Positions 7,838 to 15,801 of a stretch of 64,000 nucleotides of DNA are shown piece by piece (positions within the stretch are counted from its first letter, which is position 1; each line of letters begins with the position of its first letter). This DNA comes from Tissierellia bacterium (GTDB lineage Bacteria; Bacillota; Clostridia; Tissierellales; Peptoniphilaceae), in assembly GCA_030532305.1 (NCBI GenBank), contig JAUNLJ010000003.1, positions 55,764-119,763 on the forward strand, given 5' to 3'. The notes below the pieces were generated by a model. It worked only from the letters and a program-made list of their open reading frames with translations, searched no databases and had not been told where the DNA came from. Made by a program: the position numbers and the translations under genes.

Positions 7838-8836
7838 ATGGATAACATATTAGAAGTAAAAAATCTTTGTGTCTCCTTTGAGACCTTTTTTGGGGAAGTT
7901 GAAGCCGTCAGGGATATTTCCTTTTCCTTAAAGAGGGGGACAACCCTAGCCATCGTTGGGGAAAGTGGATGTGGTAAGTCTGTTACGGCCAACTCCATTA
8001 TGCAGCTTTTACAATCCCCTCCAGCTGTCTACAAGCAGGGAGAGATTATTTTCGAAGGGGAAGACCTATTAAAAAAATCTGAAAATGAAATGGTAGAAAT
8101 CCGTGGGAACAACATTTCCATGGTTTTCCAAGACCCCATGACCAGCTTAAACCCCACCATGAATGTGGGCAAGCAGATTGTAGAAGGGGTCAAGAGCCAT
8201 AAAAACATTTCAGCTAAGGAAGGCCACGAGCTGGCCATAGAGATGTTAAGAAAGGTTTCTGTTCCTCAACCAGAAAGCCGGGTTAAGCAATACCCCCATG
8301 AGTTTTCAGGTGGGATGAGGCAAAGGGTTATGATTGCCATTGCCATGGCAGCCAATCCCCAGCTTCTTATTGCAGACGAACCCACTACCGCTCTAGACGT
8401 TACCGTCCAGGCCCAAATCTTAAATCTAATGAAGGACCTTAAGGAACAAATGGGGACGTCCATTATCTTGATTACCCATGACCTGGGGGTCGTGGCAGAC
8501 ATGTCCGACTATATTTTAGTTATGTATGCTGGACAAATTGTGGAACAGGGGACCATTGACCAGATCTTCAGCAATCCAAAACACCCCTATACACAAAAAC
8601 TACTTCAGGCCGTGCCTCGTTTAACCATGGATAAGAAAGAGAGCCTTCACTCTATTCCAGGGACACCACCGGACCTATTCAAGCCACCTGCAGGCTGTGC
8701 CTTTTTTGACCGTTGCCACAAGGCCATGGTTATCTGTGAAGAAAATATGCCTGAATTCCAAGACCATGGGGAAGGCCACTGTAGCCGGTGCTGGCTAAAC
8801 CATCCTTCCTATGTGGAATATGGAGGTGAAAAATGA
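7838..8836 (+). CDS. oppD: Oligopeptide ABC transporter ATPase OppD
   Basis: Cytoplasmic ATPase that powers peptide uptake with OppF. Walker A is GESGCGKSV (residues ~41-49), Q-loop VFQDPMTSLNP, ABC signature FSGGMRQR, Walker B LLIADEPTTALD and switch His THDLG. The C-terminal extension has a four-Cys pattern (CAFFDRC, then ICEE and CSRC) typical of the OppD/DppD oligopeptide subfamily. 332 aa. It overlaps oppF by 4 bases (ATGA). Confidence 0.95.
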   Translation: MDNILEVKNLCVSFETFFGEVEAVRDISFSLKRGTTLAIVGESGCGKSVTANSIMQLLQSPPAVYKQGEIIFEGEDLLKKSENEMVEIRGNNISMVFQDPMTSLNPTMNVGKQIVEGVKSHKNISAKEGHELAIEMLRKVSVPQPESRVKQYPHEFSGGMRQRVMIAIAMAANPQLLIADEPTTALDVTVQAQILNLMKDLKEQMGTSIILITHDLGVVADMSDYILVMYAGQIVEQGTIDQIFSNPKHPYTQKLLQAVPRLTMDKKESLHSIPGTPPDLFKPPAGCAFFDRCHKAMVICEENMPEFQDHGEGHCSRCWLNHPSYVEYGGEK

Positions 8837-9801
8837 CAACACCCATTATTCAAGTTAAAGATTTAGCCAAACACTTTAAGGTTGGCGGTGGAAGCTTAAA
8901 GGCCGTAGATGGGATTTCCTTTGAAATCAATGAAGGGGAAACCTTTGGTTTAGTAGGGGAAAGTGGCTGTGGGAAATCTACAGCTGGCCGAACCATGCTA
9001 AGACTCTACGAGCCCACTGGGGGACAAATGATCTACAAGGGAGAAGATATTTTCTCCTACAACCGGGCTCAAATGAAAGAGATCCGAAAAGATATGCAGA
9101 TGATTTTCCAAGACCCCTATGCCTCCTTGGACCCTCGGATGACTGTGGAGGAGATTGTTTCTGAACCCTTAGATATCTACAACATAGGGACCAAGAAGGA
9201 AAGAAAAGAGAGAATCTTGGACCTTTTAGAACTTGTTGGGATGGGTGAAGAGCATGTCCAACGCTTTCCCCATGAGTTCTCTGGGGGACAAAGACAAAGA
9301 ATAGGGATAGCTAGGGCCCTGGCCGTTCGGCCTAAATTCATCATTTGTGATGAGCCTATTTCTGCCCTAGACGTATCTATCCAGGCCCAGGTCATTAACC
9401 TATTAAAAGACCTGCAAAAGAAACTTAACCTAACCCTGCTCTTTATTGCCCATGACCTGTCCATGGTTAGGTATATTTCAGATAGTGTAGGGGTTATGTA
9501 TTTAGGGAAACTCGTAGAAATTTCTAAATCAGAGGAACTCTACGACCATCCCCTCCATCCCTATACCAAGGCCCTTTTGTCTGCTATTCCCATTCCTGAC
9601 CCTGAAATTCAAAGGTCCCGGAAGGTTATAGAATTAGAAGGCGATGTGCCTAGTCCCATTGATCCAAAACCAGGCTGCCGTTTTGTAGACAGGTGCCCCT
9701 ATGGAGATGATGCCTGCCGGCAAAAAGACCCCAAACTAGAAGAAGTTAGACCGGGACACTTTGTGGCCTGCTTCAAACTAAAGGAAGTCAATGGACTTTA
9801 A
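8833..9801 (+). CDS. oppF: Oligopeptide ABC transporter ATPase OppF
   Basis: Second ATPase of the importer. Walker A is GESGCGKSTAGR (~42-53), Q-loop IFQDPYASLDP, signature FSGGQRQRIGIARAL, Walker B FIICDEPISALD and switch AHDLSMV. The C-terminal Cys cluster CRFVDRCPYGDDAC matches OppF/DppF. The ribosome binding site GGAGGTGAAA lies in the end of oppD. It is the last gene of the unit, followed 35 bases later by a strong terminator. Confidence 0.95.
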   Translation: MTTPIIQVKDLAKHFKVGGGSLKAVDGISFEINEGETFGLVGESGCGKSTAGRTMLRLYEPTGGQMIYKGEDIFSYNRAQMKEIRKDMQMIFQDPYASLDPRMTVEEIVSEPLDIYNIGTKKERKERILDLLELVGMGEEHVQRFPHEFSGGQRQRIGIARALAVRPKFIICDEPISALDVSIQAQVINLLKDLQKKLNLTLLFIAHDLSMVRYISDSVGVMYLGKLVEISKSEELYDHPLHPYTKALLSAIPIPDPEIQRSRKVIELEGDVPSPIDPKPGCRFVDRCPYGDDACRQKDPKLEEVRPGHFVACFKLKEVNGL

Positions 9802-9835
9802 GGCCTAAATAGCCTATAGCTATTCTAGGTAGACT

Positions 9836-9875
9836 ATCCTCAAAAGCTGGTGAAATAGCTTTTGAGGATTTTTTT
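9836..9875 (+). terminator. Rho-independent terminator of the opp operon
   Basis: The 13-bp stem ATCCTCAAAAGCT (9836-9848) pairs with AGCTTTTGAGGAT (9857-9869) around an 8-base loop and runs into seven Ts. Confidence 0.92.
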
Positions 9876-9985
9876 ATATTAGCTTATAATAAGACCCCTG
9901 GCCTACCAGGCCCTAGTTCAAAAGGCCGGGGAGGGACCTATCCTTTAAAGACCCTCTTAGCTATAGATCTTAGGAGGATTCATAA

Positions 9986-10002
9986 AGTAACAAAGATGTA
10001 AC
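9986..10002 (+). promoter_or_regulatory. WalR-like direct repeat upstream of the NlpC/P60 gene
   Basis: AGTAAC, five bases, then TGTAAC. The consensus reported for WalR (YycF) in Firmicutes is TGTWAH-N5-TGTWAH, so this matches 11 of 12 constrained positions. It lies about 44 bases upstream of the -10 box at 10046, a plausible place for an activator. The assignment is inference from motif and target type. Confidence 0.45.
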
Positions 10003-10021
10003 AGAAAAACTTTAGGCTTTC

Positions 10022-10051
10022 TTACTTTTTTGTTACCTAGTGTGGTATAAT
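10022..10051 (+). promoter_or_regulatory. Extended -10 promoter for the NlpC/P60 gene
   Basis: TGGTATAAT at 10043-10051 is an extended -10 with a perfect TATAAT. The -35 is poor (TTACTT at 10022-10027, 18-base spacing), which fits an activator-dependent promoter. This gives a 5' leader of about 135 bases, containing a small GCCCT/AGGGC hairpin near 10092. Confidence 0.55.
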
Positions 10052-10140
10052 TTTTGAAGAAGTTAAGGAAAGTCTAAGAAAAAGTAATTTTTGCCCTATA
10101 AGAGAGGGCAGTCCTAAGAAGAAAATTGCTTTTTTGCTTT

Positions 10141-10157
10141 TGTAACCATCTTGTTAC
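10141..10157 (+). promoter_or_regulatory. Perfect WalR-consensus repeat in the NlpC/P60 leader
   Basis: TGTAAC-CATCT-TGTTAC matches TGTWAH-N5-TGTWAH at all constrained positions; the same bases form a GTAAC/GTTAC inverted repeat. It lies downstream of the predicted start point, so it would act as a repressor or post-initiation site, or belong to a second promoter I could not identify. Confidence 0.4.
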
Positions 10158-10194
10158 TAAAGTTATTCTAGAGAGTCAACTAAGGAGTGTTACT

Positions 10195-11268
10195 TTGAAA
10201 AATCAGACCCTTAAATTAGCCCTTACAACAGTATCCCTAGCTTTTGTATCTGTTGTAGGTCTAAGAGACACTGGTATTTTTGTAACAGACCATACAGCAA
10301 ATTTATATAGTGGGAATGTTGCAAACTTTTCCGTAGAAGAAGAAGCAAATATTATTGGCTATAAGGACAATGGCTACTTAGTTCAAAGGGGCCAAGTTAA
10401 GGTTACTGTTCCTAAACATAAGATTCTTGTGACCCAGGGTCCTAGCCAAAATTATAGTGTGGTAGCCAACACCAGCCTAAAGGCAGAGGGACAAGTCCTT
10501 CGGAATTTATTTTTAGGTGAAAGGGTCCAGGCCCTTAGCTACCAAGGTGACTTTGTCAGTGTAAGTACAGAAGACGGCCTAAGTGGGCAGGTTCCCCTAG
10601 CCGCCTTAGAAGCCATAGAAGGTCCCTTTACCACCTGGGCCAAGGCCACAGGAGCCGCTACCCTAGACAATGGCGTAGCTCAGCTTTCTATCCAACCAGG
10701 CCAAGACCTAGGGGTGGTTTCCTTTGAAGGGGGACAATTTATCATCTTAGCTGGTGACGGACAAAGATTTGCCATAGATCCGAGTCTATTAGATTTTGGA
10801 CCGGGTGGGCCCCAGGCTCAAGCGCCTCAGGTCAACAGCCCAGCCCCAAGTCCTCAAGAAGAGCCACAAGTAAACCAGCTACCTGATCCCAACCAAGACA
10901 AGGTAGCCTATGTTATCGAATCAGCCAAACAAAAGATGGGTAGCCCCTATGTATGGGCTGGCACAGGTGACCCAGGCTATGACTGCTCAGGCCTTGTCTA
11001 TGCCATCTATACTGAAGAATTGGGCATCCCTCTACCTAGGACCTCTTCTAGCCAAGCTGAAGTAGGGGTTAAATTAACTAGGGAAGAGCTCCAAGCTGGA
11101 GACCTTGTTTTCTTTAATACCTCAGGTGGTGGTATTAGCCATGTGGGTATTTATATTGGCGATGACACCATTATTCATGCGGCTTCTGGCGCAGGTTATG
11201 TCAAGACAGACAAGCTATCTAGCAAATACTATACAGAGCGCTTTGTTTCAGGAGCTAGAATTTTATAA
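10195..11268 (+). CDS. Secreted NlpC/P60 cell-wall endopeptidase with SH3-like domains
   Basis: Cell-wall hydrolase cleaving peptide stems of peptidoglycan (family C40). I choose the TTG at 10195 because AAGGAG (10182-10187) sits 7 bases upstream and it yields a normal signal peptide (KNQTLKLALTTVSLAFVSVVG). The longer frame from 10126 has no such start. Two SH3-like stretches (~60-180) are followed by a Pro/Gln-rich linker (~205-235) and the NlpC/P60 domain with Cys264 in YDCSGLVYA and His316 in ISHVGIYIGDD; a second His follows in TIIHAASG. About 357 aa. WalR-like repeats flank its promoter. Confidence 0.93.
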   Translation: MKNQTLKLALTTVSLAFVSVVGLRDTGIFVTDHTANLYSGNVANFSVEEEANIIGYKDNGYLVQRGQVKVTVPKHKILVTQGPSQNYSVVANTSLKAEGQVLRNLFLGERVQALSYQGDFVSVSTEDGLSGQVPLAALEAIEGPFTTWAKATGAATLDNGVAQLSIQPGQDLGVVSFEGGQFIILAGDGQRFAIDPSLLDFGPGGPQAQAPQVNSPAPSPQEEPQVNQLPDPNQDKVAYVIESAKQKMGSPYVWAGTGDPGYDCSGLVYAIYTEELGIPLPRTSSSQAEVGVKLTREELQAGDLVFFNTSGGGISHVGIYIGDDTIIHAASGAGYVKTDKLSSKYYTERFVSGARIL

Positions 11269-11280
11269 GTTTAAAAGAGA

Positions 11281-11311
11281 AAAACGGATCTGGTCTTAGG
11301 TCCGTTTTTTT
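11281..11311 (+). terminator. Terminator after the NlpC/P60 gene
   Basis: AAAACGGATCT pairs with AGGTCCGTTTT (one G-T pair) and runs into a seven-T tract ending at 11311. It lies directly upstream of folD, so it separates the two genes or attenuates readthrough. Confidence 0.8.
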
Positions 11312-11327
11312 ATCTTGGAGGGGAAAA

Positions 11328-12170
11328 ATGGAAATATTGTCAGGAAAAGCGATTAAAGACCAGATCCTTGCTCAGTTAAAAGAGGATGTGGTAAAGATTA
11401 AGGAAGAAAGTAAAAAGGCGCCTGCCCTAGGGCTTGTACGGATAGGGGACCGGCCGGAAGACCTGTCCTACAGGAAGGGGATCTTGTCTTCAGCAGAAAA
11501 GATTGACCTGGCCATTAAGGAAGAAAACCTGGCCCTGGAGGCCAGCCAAGAAGACCTCTTAGCCAGTATTGGGAAACTAAACCAGGACCCTGAAGTAGGC
11601 GGCATCCTTGTTTTCCGCCCCCTCCCTAAGGGCTTTGATGAGGAGGCAGTAAACCAGGCTATTGATCCAGCCAAGGACGTAGACTGTGCCACCCCCCAGG
11701 CCCAGGTCCAGCTTTTTAAGGGGGATATGGGGGGCCATAAACCGGCTACAGCTATCTCAGCCCTAAGGATGATCAAGAGGTCAGGGATCCCCCTTTCTGG
11801 GGCTAATATTCTTATTATTAACCGAAGCTTGGTTATAGGCAAGCCCCTGGCTATGATGCTTTTAGCAGAAAATGCCACAGTGACCCTGGCCCACTCAAAG
11901 TCCAAGGACCTTCCAGGCCTTTGCAAGAAGGCAGATATTGTGGTTACAGCCATGGGCCAGGCCAAGATGATTGATGCCAGCTATGTAAGAGAAGAGACGG
12001 TCTTAATTGACTGTGGCCTGTCCCTAGACAAGGAGGGGAAACTCTCAGGGGACGTGGACTACGCTTCTGTAGAAGATAAAGTCCGTGCCATCACGCCTGT
12101 TCCTGGCGGGGTAGGTGCCCTAACCAACACCTGCCTTTTAGAATCTTGCTTAAAATACTTTAAAAACTAA
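11328..12170 (+). CDS. folD: FolD-family methylenetetrahydrofolate dehydrogenase lacking cyclohydrolase residues
   Basis: FolD interconverts 5,10-methylene-THF, methenyl-THF and 10-formyl-THF. The family is recognisable from GLVRIGDRP, the Rossmann segment NRSLVIGKPLAMMLL (residues ~164-178) and the C-terminal TPVPGGVGALT. The substrate-site motif is altered: Tyr48 is kept, but the position of the catalytic Lys (K54 in E. coli, K56 in human) is Ile52 in SYRKGILSS, and the Gln of the VQLPLP motif is Phe96 (VFRPLP). Those residues are needed for the cyclohydrolase step, so I predict a dehydrogenase-only enzyme. Length (280 aa) is normal. The ribosome binding site is GGAGGGG. Confidence 0.88.
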   Translation: MEILSGKAIKDQILAQLKEDVVKIKEESKKAPALGLVRIGDRPEDLSYRKGILSSAEKIDLAIKEENLALEASQEDLLASIGKLNQDPEVGGILVFRPLPKGFDEEAVNQAIDPAKDVDCATPQAQVQLFKGDMGGHKPATAISALRMIKRSGIPLSGANILIINRSLVIGKPLAMMLLAENATVTLAHSKSKDLPGLCKKADIVVTAMGQAKMIDASYVREETVLIDCGLSLDKEGKLSGDVDYASVEDKVRAITPVPGGVGALTNTCLLESCLKYFKN

Positions 12171-12227
12171 ACTCTTTTAGGTCCTAAAAAAACCTCTTAT
12201 GAAAGAGGCCAGCTTTTAGGGCCCAAG

Positions 12228-12262
12228 CCCCCCTTCTAGGAGAGACTAGAAGGGGGGTTTTT
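12228..12262 (+). terminator. Terminator of folD
   Basis: CCCCCCTTCTAG (12228-12239) pairs perfectly with CTAGAAGGGGGG (12246-12257) around a 6-base loop, followed by five Ts. Confidence 0.92.
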
Positions 12263-12368
12263 GCTTCTATCCACCTCTTGGAGCAAGGAGGAATAGGGCG
12301 AAAGGATAAGAGGGTCCCATAGGGTCAAGGGGAGTCTAGGCCTTTTTAGGGGCCAGGGAGGTCTTGCA

Positions 12369-12403
12369 AAAAGGGTCCTATCTTTTTAGATAGGACCCTT
12401 TCT
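12369..12403 (-). terminator. Terminator of the - strand dehydrogenase gene
   Basis: A stem of AAAGGGTCCTATCT with its complement ends 17 bases after the stop codon of the - strand gene. Read on the - strand it runs into TTTTT; the + strand side also has TTTCTT, so it may work both ways. Confidence 0.85.
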
Positions 12404-12419
12404 TATAAAGGCTTAGGAT

Positions 12420-13367
12420 TTAATTGACTTGGTTTTTAGGCTTTTGTCCATTCTTAAGGGCCAAAAGATTATCAGCGGCAGCGTGGCCCATTTCCAGCCT
12501 AGCTTCATGGGTGGCATTGCCCAGGTGGGGAAGGAGGGTAACCTGGTCAAGACCTAGCAGGTCTTCTCTGACCTGGGGTTCAAATTCATAGACGTCAAGT
12601 CCGGCGCCAGCAATCTCGCCTGCTTTTAGGGCATCAGCTAAGGCCTTTTCGTCAACCAGGGGTCCCCGGGCGGCGTTAATAAAGAGGGCAGACGTCTTCA
12701 TGGCCTTAAAGGCCTCTTGGTCCATTAGATGGTGGAGCTCTGGGACATAGGCTGTGTGGAGGGAGATGATGTCCGCTTGTTTAAGGAGGTCCTCAAGGGC
12801 CACATAGGAGGCGCCCGCTGCCTCTATATCTTCCTTGCGGTTTCTGGACCAATAGATAAGTTTCATCTCAAAGGCCAGGGCCCTTTTGGCTAGGTTTTTT
12901 CCAATATTTCCCATCCCGATAATACCCAGGGTCTTGCCCTTTAGCTCCTGGCCTAAAAAGTAGCTAGGTCGCCAACCCTGGAACTTACCTTCCCTTAGGT
13001 TTCTTTCCCCGGCAGAAAACCGGCGGGCAGTGGCTAGGATAAGTCCAAAGGCAAGCTCTGCAGTGGATACAGCTGAAGAAGGGGCTGGTGCATTGGTCAC
13101 AACAATCCCCAGGTCCCTAGCCCTGTCAATATCGATATTATCAAAACCGGCCCCATAGTTGGCGACGATTTTTAGGTGCTTGCCAGCGTCAAGCACCTCG
13201 GCATCAATCTTATCAGACAGGGGACAAAGGAGGGCATCGGCCTCTTTAATGCCTTCTATGAGGGCCTCTTTAGAAAGGGGCACATTGCTGTTATGGTAAC
13301 TTATGTCGAAGCCATCTAAACGGTCTAGGATCTCTTGGGGAATCTGGCTGGATATAAATAGTTTCAT
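12420..13367 (-). CDS. D-isomer-specific 2-hydroxyacid dehydrogenase
   Basis: NAD(P)-dependent reductase of 2-ketoacids (phosphoglycerate dehydrogenase/hydroxypyruvate reductase superfamily). The start is ATG 13367 (protein begins MKLFISSQIP) because AAGGAGG lies just upstream; the longer frame reaches back into the rpmB terminator. About 315 aa. The Rossmann motif GIIGMGNIGKNLAKRA is at ~146-161. The catalytic triad is Arg in INAARGPLVDEKAL, Glu in DVYEFEPQ and His in LLPHLGNAT. The substrate cannot be read from sequence; reduction of an amino-acid-derived ketoacid would fit fermentation. Confidence 0.9.
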   Translation of the reverse strand: MKLFISSQIPQEILDRLDGFDISYHNSNVPLSKEALIEGIKEADALLCPLSDKIDAEVLDAGKHLKIVANYGAGFDNIDIDRARDLGIVVTNAPAPSSAVSTAELAFGLILATARRFSAGERNLREGKFQGWRPSYFLGQELKGKTLGIIGMGNIGKNLAKRALAFEMKLIYWSRNRKEDIEAAGASYVALEDLLKQADIISLHTAYVPELHHLMDQEAFKAMKTSALFINAARGPLVDEKALADALKAGEIAGAGLDVYEFEPQVREDLLGLDQVTLLPHLGNATHEARLEMGHAAADNLLALKNGQKPKNQVN

Positions 13368-13390
13368 TTTTTCCTCCTTATAGGGACATA

Positions 13391-13423
13391 AATGAAAAGC
13401 CGACTGCAAGGGCAATCGACTTT
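13391..13423 (-). terminator. Terminator after rpmB (- strand)
   Basis: AAAGCCGACTGC (13396-13407) pairs with GCAATCGACTTT (13412-13423), with two G-T pairs. On the - strand it is followed by TTTTCATTT. It lies between rpmB and the dehydrogenase gene, which has its own ribosome binding site. Confidence 0.7.
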
Positions 13424-13426
13424 GGC

Positions 13427-13618
13427 TTAAAAAGCTCGTTCTACTTTTCCGGAACGGATGCAACGAGTACACACATTTATTTTTTTGGGATGTCCATCGA
13501 CAACTGCCCTAACTCTTTGGATATTAGGAGACCAAGACCGGTTTCCTCTTCTGTGAGAGAAAGAAACAGAGTTTCCAAACATTTTTTCCTTACCACAAAT
13601 TTCACATTTCTTAGCCAT
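13427..13618 (-). CDS. rpmB: 50S ribosomal protein L28
   Basis: Small ribosomal large-subunit protein, 63 aa. The ATG at 13618 (protein begins MAKKCEICGK) follows GGAGGTGGC on the - strand, so this start is better than the longer frame. The protein keeps two CxxC pairs (CEIC and CTRC), indicating the zinc-binding form, and the family motifs VSFSHRR and RSWSPNIQ. It is divergent from the asp23-like gene, the usual Firmicutes arrangement. Confidence 0.97.
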   Translation of the reverse strand: MAKKCEICGKEKMFGNSVSFSHRRGNRSWSPNIQRVRAVVDGHPKKINVCTRCIRSGKVERAF

Positions 13619-13716
13619 TGAGCCACCTCCTTGTCTACTTTTATACAGTTCGTTACATTCTACCATAAAAAGCCATAAAAATCAATTCCATAAACTGGTC
13701 TTTTATTTGCTAAGTA

Positions 13717-13725
13717 TGTTATAAT
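13717..13725 (+). promoter_or_regulatory. Extended -10 promoter for the asp23-like/fakA/recG unit
   Basis: TGTTATAAT combines a TG extension with a perfect TATAAT at 13720-13725. No good -35 is visible at 16-18 bases. It lies about 40 bases upstream of the start codon at 13765. Confidence 0.5.
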
Positions 13726-13764
13726 ACTTTAATATGAGTAGTTTTTTGACAAGGAGACGATAAA

Positions 13765-14118
13765 ATGCCTAAGACAATTAACAAGCAAAATGGAAGCATT
13801 ATCATAGAAGATCAAATCTTAGCAACCATTGCTGGTATCTCAGCCATGGAAAGCTATGGCATTGTTGGCATGGCCTCAAAATCAACCACTGAAGATATAA
13901 TCCAACTACTAAAAATGGATAATTTTACCAAGGGGATCGAAGTGAGTACTCAAGATGAAGACCTGCTTATCCGGCTTCATGTTATTATAGAGTATGGTGT
14001 TCGTATTTCAACGGTAGGACAAAATGTGATAGATCAAGTGAAATTTAATATAAAATCTTTAACAGGCTTGGACGTAGACAAGATTGAAGTTCTGGTTGAA
14101 GATATCCGTATGGACTGA
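13765..14118 (+). CDS. Asp23/Gls24 family envelope stress protein (YloU-like)
   Basis: A 117-residue DUF322 (Asp23/Gls24) protein. The family pattern is clear: GSIIIEDQILATIAG near the N-terminus, a SYGIVGMASK segment, LLIRLHVIIEYGVRI and the C-terminal VDKIEVLVEDIRMD. In Firmicutes such proteins are membrane-associated envelope-stress factors; the precise function is unknown. The ribosome binding site is AAGGAGACG. It sits between rpmB (divergent) and a DAK2 gene, exactly as yloU in Bacillus subtilis. Confidence 0.93.
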   Translation: MPKTINKQNGSIIIEDQILATIAGISAMESYGIVGMASKSTTEDIIQLLKMDNFTKGIEVSTQDEDLLIRLHVIIEYGVRISTVGQNVIDQVKFNIKSLTGLDVDKIEVLVEDIRMD

Positions 14119-14133
14119 TGGGGGTAGTAAGTT

Positions 14134-15783
14134 ATGAATCACATAGATAAGGATATGCTAGTTAGGCTGCTGGAAAGCGGCACTAACTATTTAATTGAGC
14201 ATAAAAACGAGGTCAATGAATTAAATGTATTCCCTGTGCCTGATGGGGATACAGGGACCAATATGAGCATGACGGTCCAGTCAGCCCTAAAGCAGGTTAA
14301 AGAAAACAAGGCCACTAGCGCAGCAGAGGTAGCCCAGCTGGCCAGCCGGGGGGCCCTTATGGGAGCCAGGGGCAATAGTGGGGTTATCCTATCCCAGCTT
14401 TTTAGGGGCTTTTCCGAAGGCATTAAGGGAAAGGAAAAGCTAAATAGTGAAGACTTGGCTAGGGGCTTTAAACAGGCCTCAGAGACCACTTATTCTGCTG
14501 TTATGAAGCCCACAGAGGGCACCATCCTAACAGTGGCTAGGGAGCTGAGTGAATTTGCCATGAAGTCCTACAAGGACCACAAGGACCTGGAAGATTTTTT
14601 TGAAGGGGTCCTAGGAGCGGCTAAAAAATCCCTAGATAATACCCCCAATCTCCTTCCTGTCTTAAGGGAAGCTGGCGTTGTGGATGCTGGGGGCATGGGT
14701 CTCGTTAAGATCCTAGAAGGTGGATTTTTAGCCCTTAAGGGTCAAGACGTCAAGATCCTTGATGGTCTAGGGGAAAAGAAGGTGGCCCGTCAAGCGAAGA
14801 GGGAGGCCATTTCTACAGACGACATCAAATTTGGTTATTGTACTGAATTTATTGTCATCACCCAAGAAGACCATGTGGCAGAACTTAAAAAGGACCTGAC
14901 CCCCCTAGGGGATAGTATGCTGGTGGTAGGGGACAAGGAGCTTATCAAGGTCCATATCCACACCAACAACCCGGGAGCAGCCCTAGAATATGGGGTCAGC
15001 TACGGTTATTTAAAGGACATAAAAATAGACAATATGCGGATCCAACATGAGGAAGTTTTATTCTCCCAGGAGGAGCTGGCGTCCTCTAAGGCAGAGGCAA
15101 GTCCTAAAAAAGAAGACAAGCCCCATAAAAAATATGGTCTTTTAGCGGTCTGTACCGGTGATGGCCTTTCTAATCTCTTTAAGGACCTAGCAGTAGACTA
15201 TGTGGTGACCGGGGGTCAAACCATGAACCCCAGTACAGAAGACCTACTTCAAGGGATTAAGGAGATTCCAGCCGACCATATCTTCCTTCTGCCCAACAAT
15301 GGCAATATTATTTTAGCAGCCCAACAAACGGTAAACCTAGCCGAAGCCGGGGTCCATGTGATTCCAACTAGGTCTGTCCCAGAAGGCATTGCGGCCTGCC
15401 TGGCCTTTAACTCTGAACTAGACCTAGAAGACAATATAGACCGGATGGAAGAAGCCGCCCAGGCCATTGTATCTGCAGAGGTCACCTATGCCGTCAAGGA
15501 TACAGGCATTAATGGAAAGACCATTAAAAAAGGCGATATTATGGGAATTTGTGGCAAAGAGATCCTATCCAGTGGGGCAGACATCAACCAGGTGACCTAT
15601 GACTTGGTGGAAAAGCTAGCAGGAGAAGACCATTCCTTAATTAGCCTCTATTATGGAGAAGGCAGGACCCAGGAAGAGGCCGAGGCCCTACAGGTCCAAC
15701 TAGAGGCCCGGTTTGAAGACTTTGATGTGGAAGTTATTTATGGCGGCCAACCCCTCTATTATTATCTTGTCTCTATCGAGTAG
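14134..15783 (+). CDS. fakA: DAK2-domain fatty acid kinase FakA (YloV-like)
   Basis: FakA phosphorylates fatty acids bound to FakB proteins, letting exogenous fatty acids enter phospholipid synthesis through the PlsX/PlsY route. The N-terminal DAK2 kinase domain has NELNVFPVPDGDTGTNM (~28-44, metal and ATP binding), GARGNSGVILSQLFRG and DAGGMGLVKILEG. The C-terminal DegV-like half (~320-549) ends with YYGEGRTQEEAEAL and GGQPLYYYLVSIE. Length 549 aa is normal. It lies 15 bases after the asp23-like gene and 18 bases before recG. No fakB lies in the window. Confidence 0.9.
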   Translation: MNHIDKDMLVRLLESGTNYLIEHKNEVNELNVFPVPDGDTGTNMSMTVQSALKQVKENKATSAAEVAQLASRGALMGARGNSGVILSQLFRGFSEGIKGKEKLNSEDLARGFKQASETTYSAVMKPTEGTILTVARELSEFAMKSYKDHKDLEDFFEGVLGAAKKSLDNTPNLLPVLREAGVVDAGGMGLVKILEGGFLALKGQDVKILDGLGEKKVARQAKREAISTDDIKFGYCTEFIVITQEDHVAELKKDLTPLGDSMLVVGDKELIKVHIHTNNPGAALEYGVSYGYLKDIKIDNMRIQHEEVLFSQEELASSKAEASPKKEDKPHKKYGLLAVCTGDGLSNLFKDLAVDYVVTGGQTMNPSTEDLLQGIKEIPADHIFLLPNNGNIILAAQQTVNLAEAGVHVIPTRSVPEGIAACLAFNSELDLEDNIDRMEEAAQAIVSAEVTYAVKDTGINGKTIKKGDIMGICGKEILSSGADINQVTYDLVEKLAGEDHSLISLYYGEGRTQEEAEALQVQLEARFEDFDVEVIYGGQPLYYYLVSIE

Positions 15784-15801
15784 GCTGTAGGGTTTTAAGA
15801 G

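Larger units (their letters stand above)
12171..12419. other. Convergent intergenic region after folD
   Basis: This 249-base stretch between folD (+) and a dehydrogenase gene (-) holds nested inverted repeats: CCTAAAA (12183-12189) with TTTTAGG (12214-12220) enclosing CCTCTT/AAGAGG, then the two terminators listed separately. No ORF is credible between them. Confidence 0.6.

Noticed and set aside
10092..10110. Possible ydaO/yuaA (c-di-AMP) riboswitch before the NlpC/P60 gene
   Set aside because: This riboswitch often precedes such hydrolases, but the leader lacks its conserved segments; only a small GCCCT/AGGGC hairpin is present.
10126..10194. Longer N-terminus for the NlpC/P60 protein
   Set aside because: It has no ribosome binding site, begins with an atypical Cys/Phe-rich sequence, covers a regulatory-looking repeat, and would bury the signal peptide; TTG 10195 has an ideal AAGGAG.
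11468..11965. 165-aa frame on the - strand inside folD, and similar long opposite-strand frames within smc, ftsY, rel and aspS
   Set aside because: They are shadows of strongly conserved genes on the other strand, without ribosome binding sites or recognisable motifs.
12263..12368. Possible small RNA gene between the folD terminator and the convergent terminator
   Set aside because: Only a short CCTCTT/AAGGAGG-type inverted repeat is visible; no promoter or recognisable RNA family (SRP RNA, 6S, tmRNA, RNase P) could be matched.
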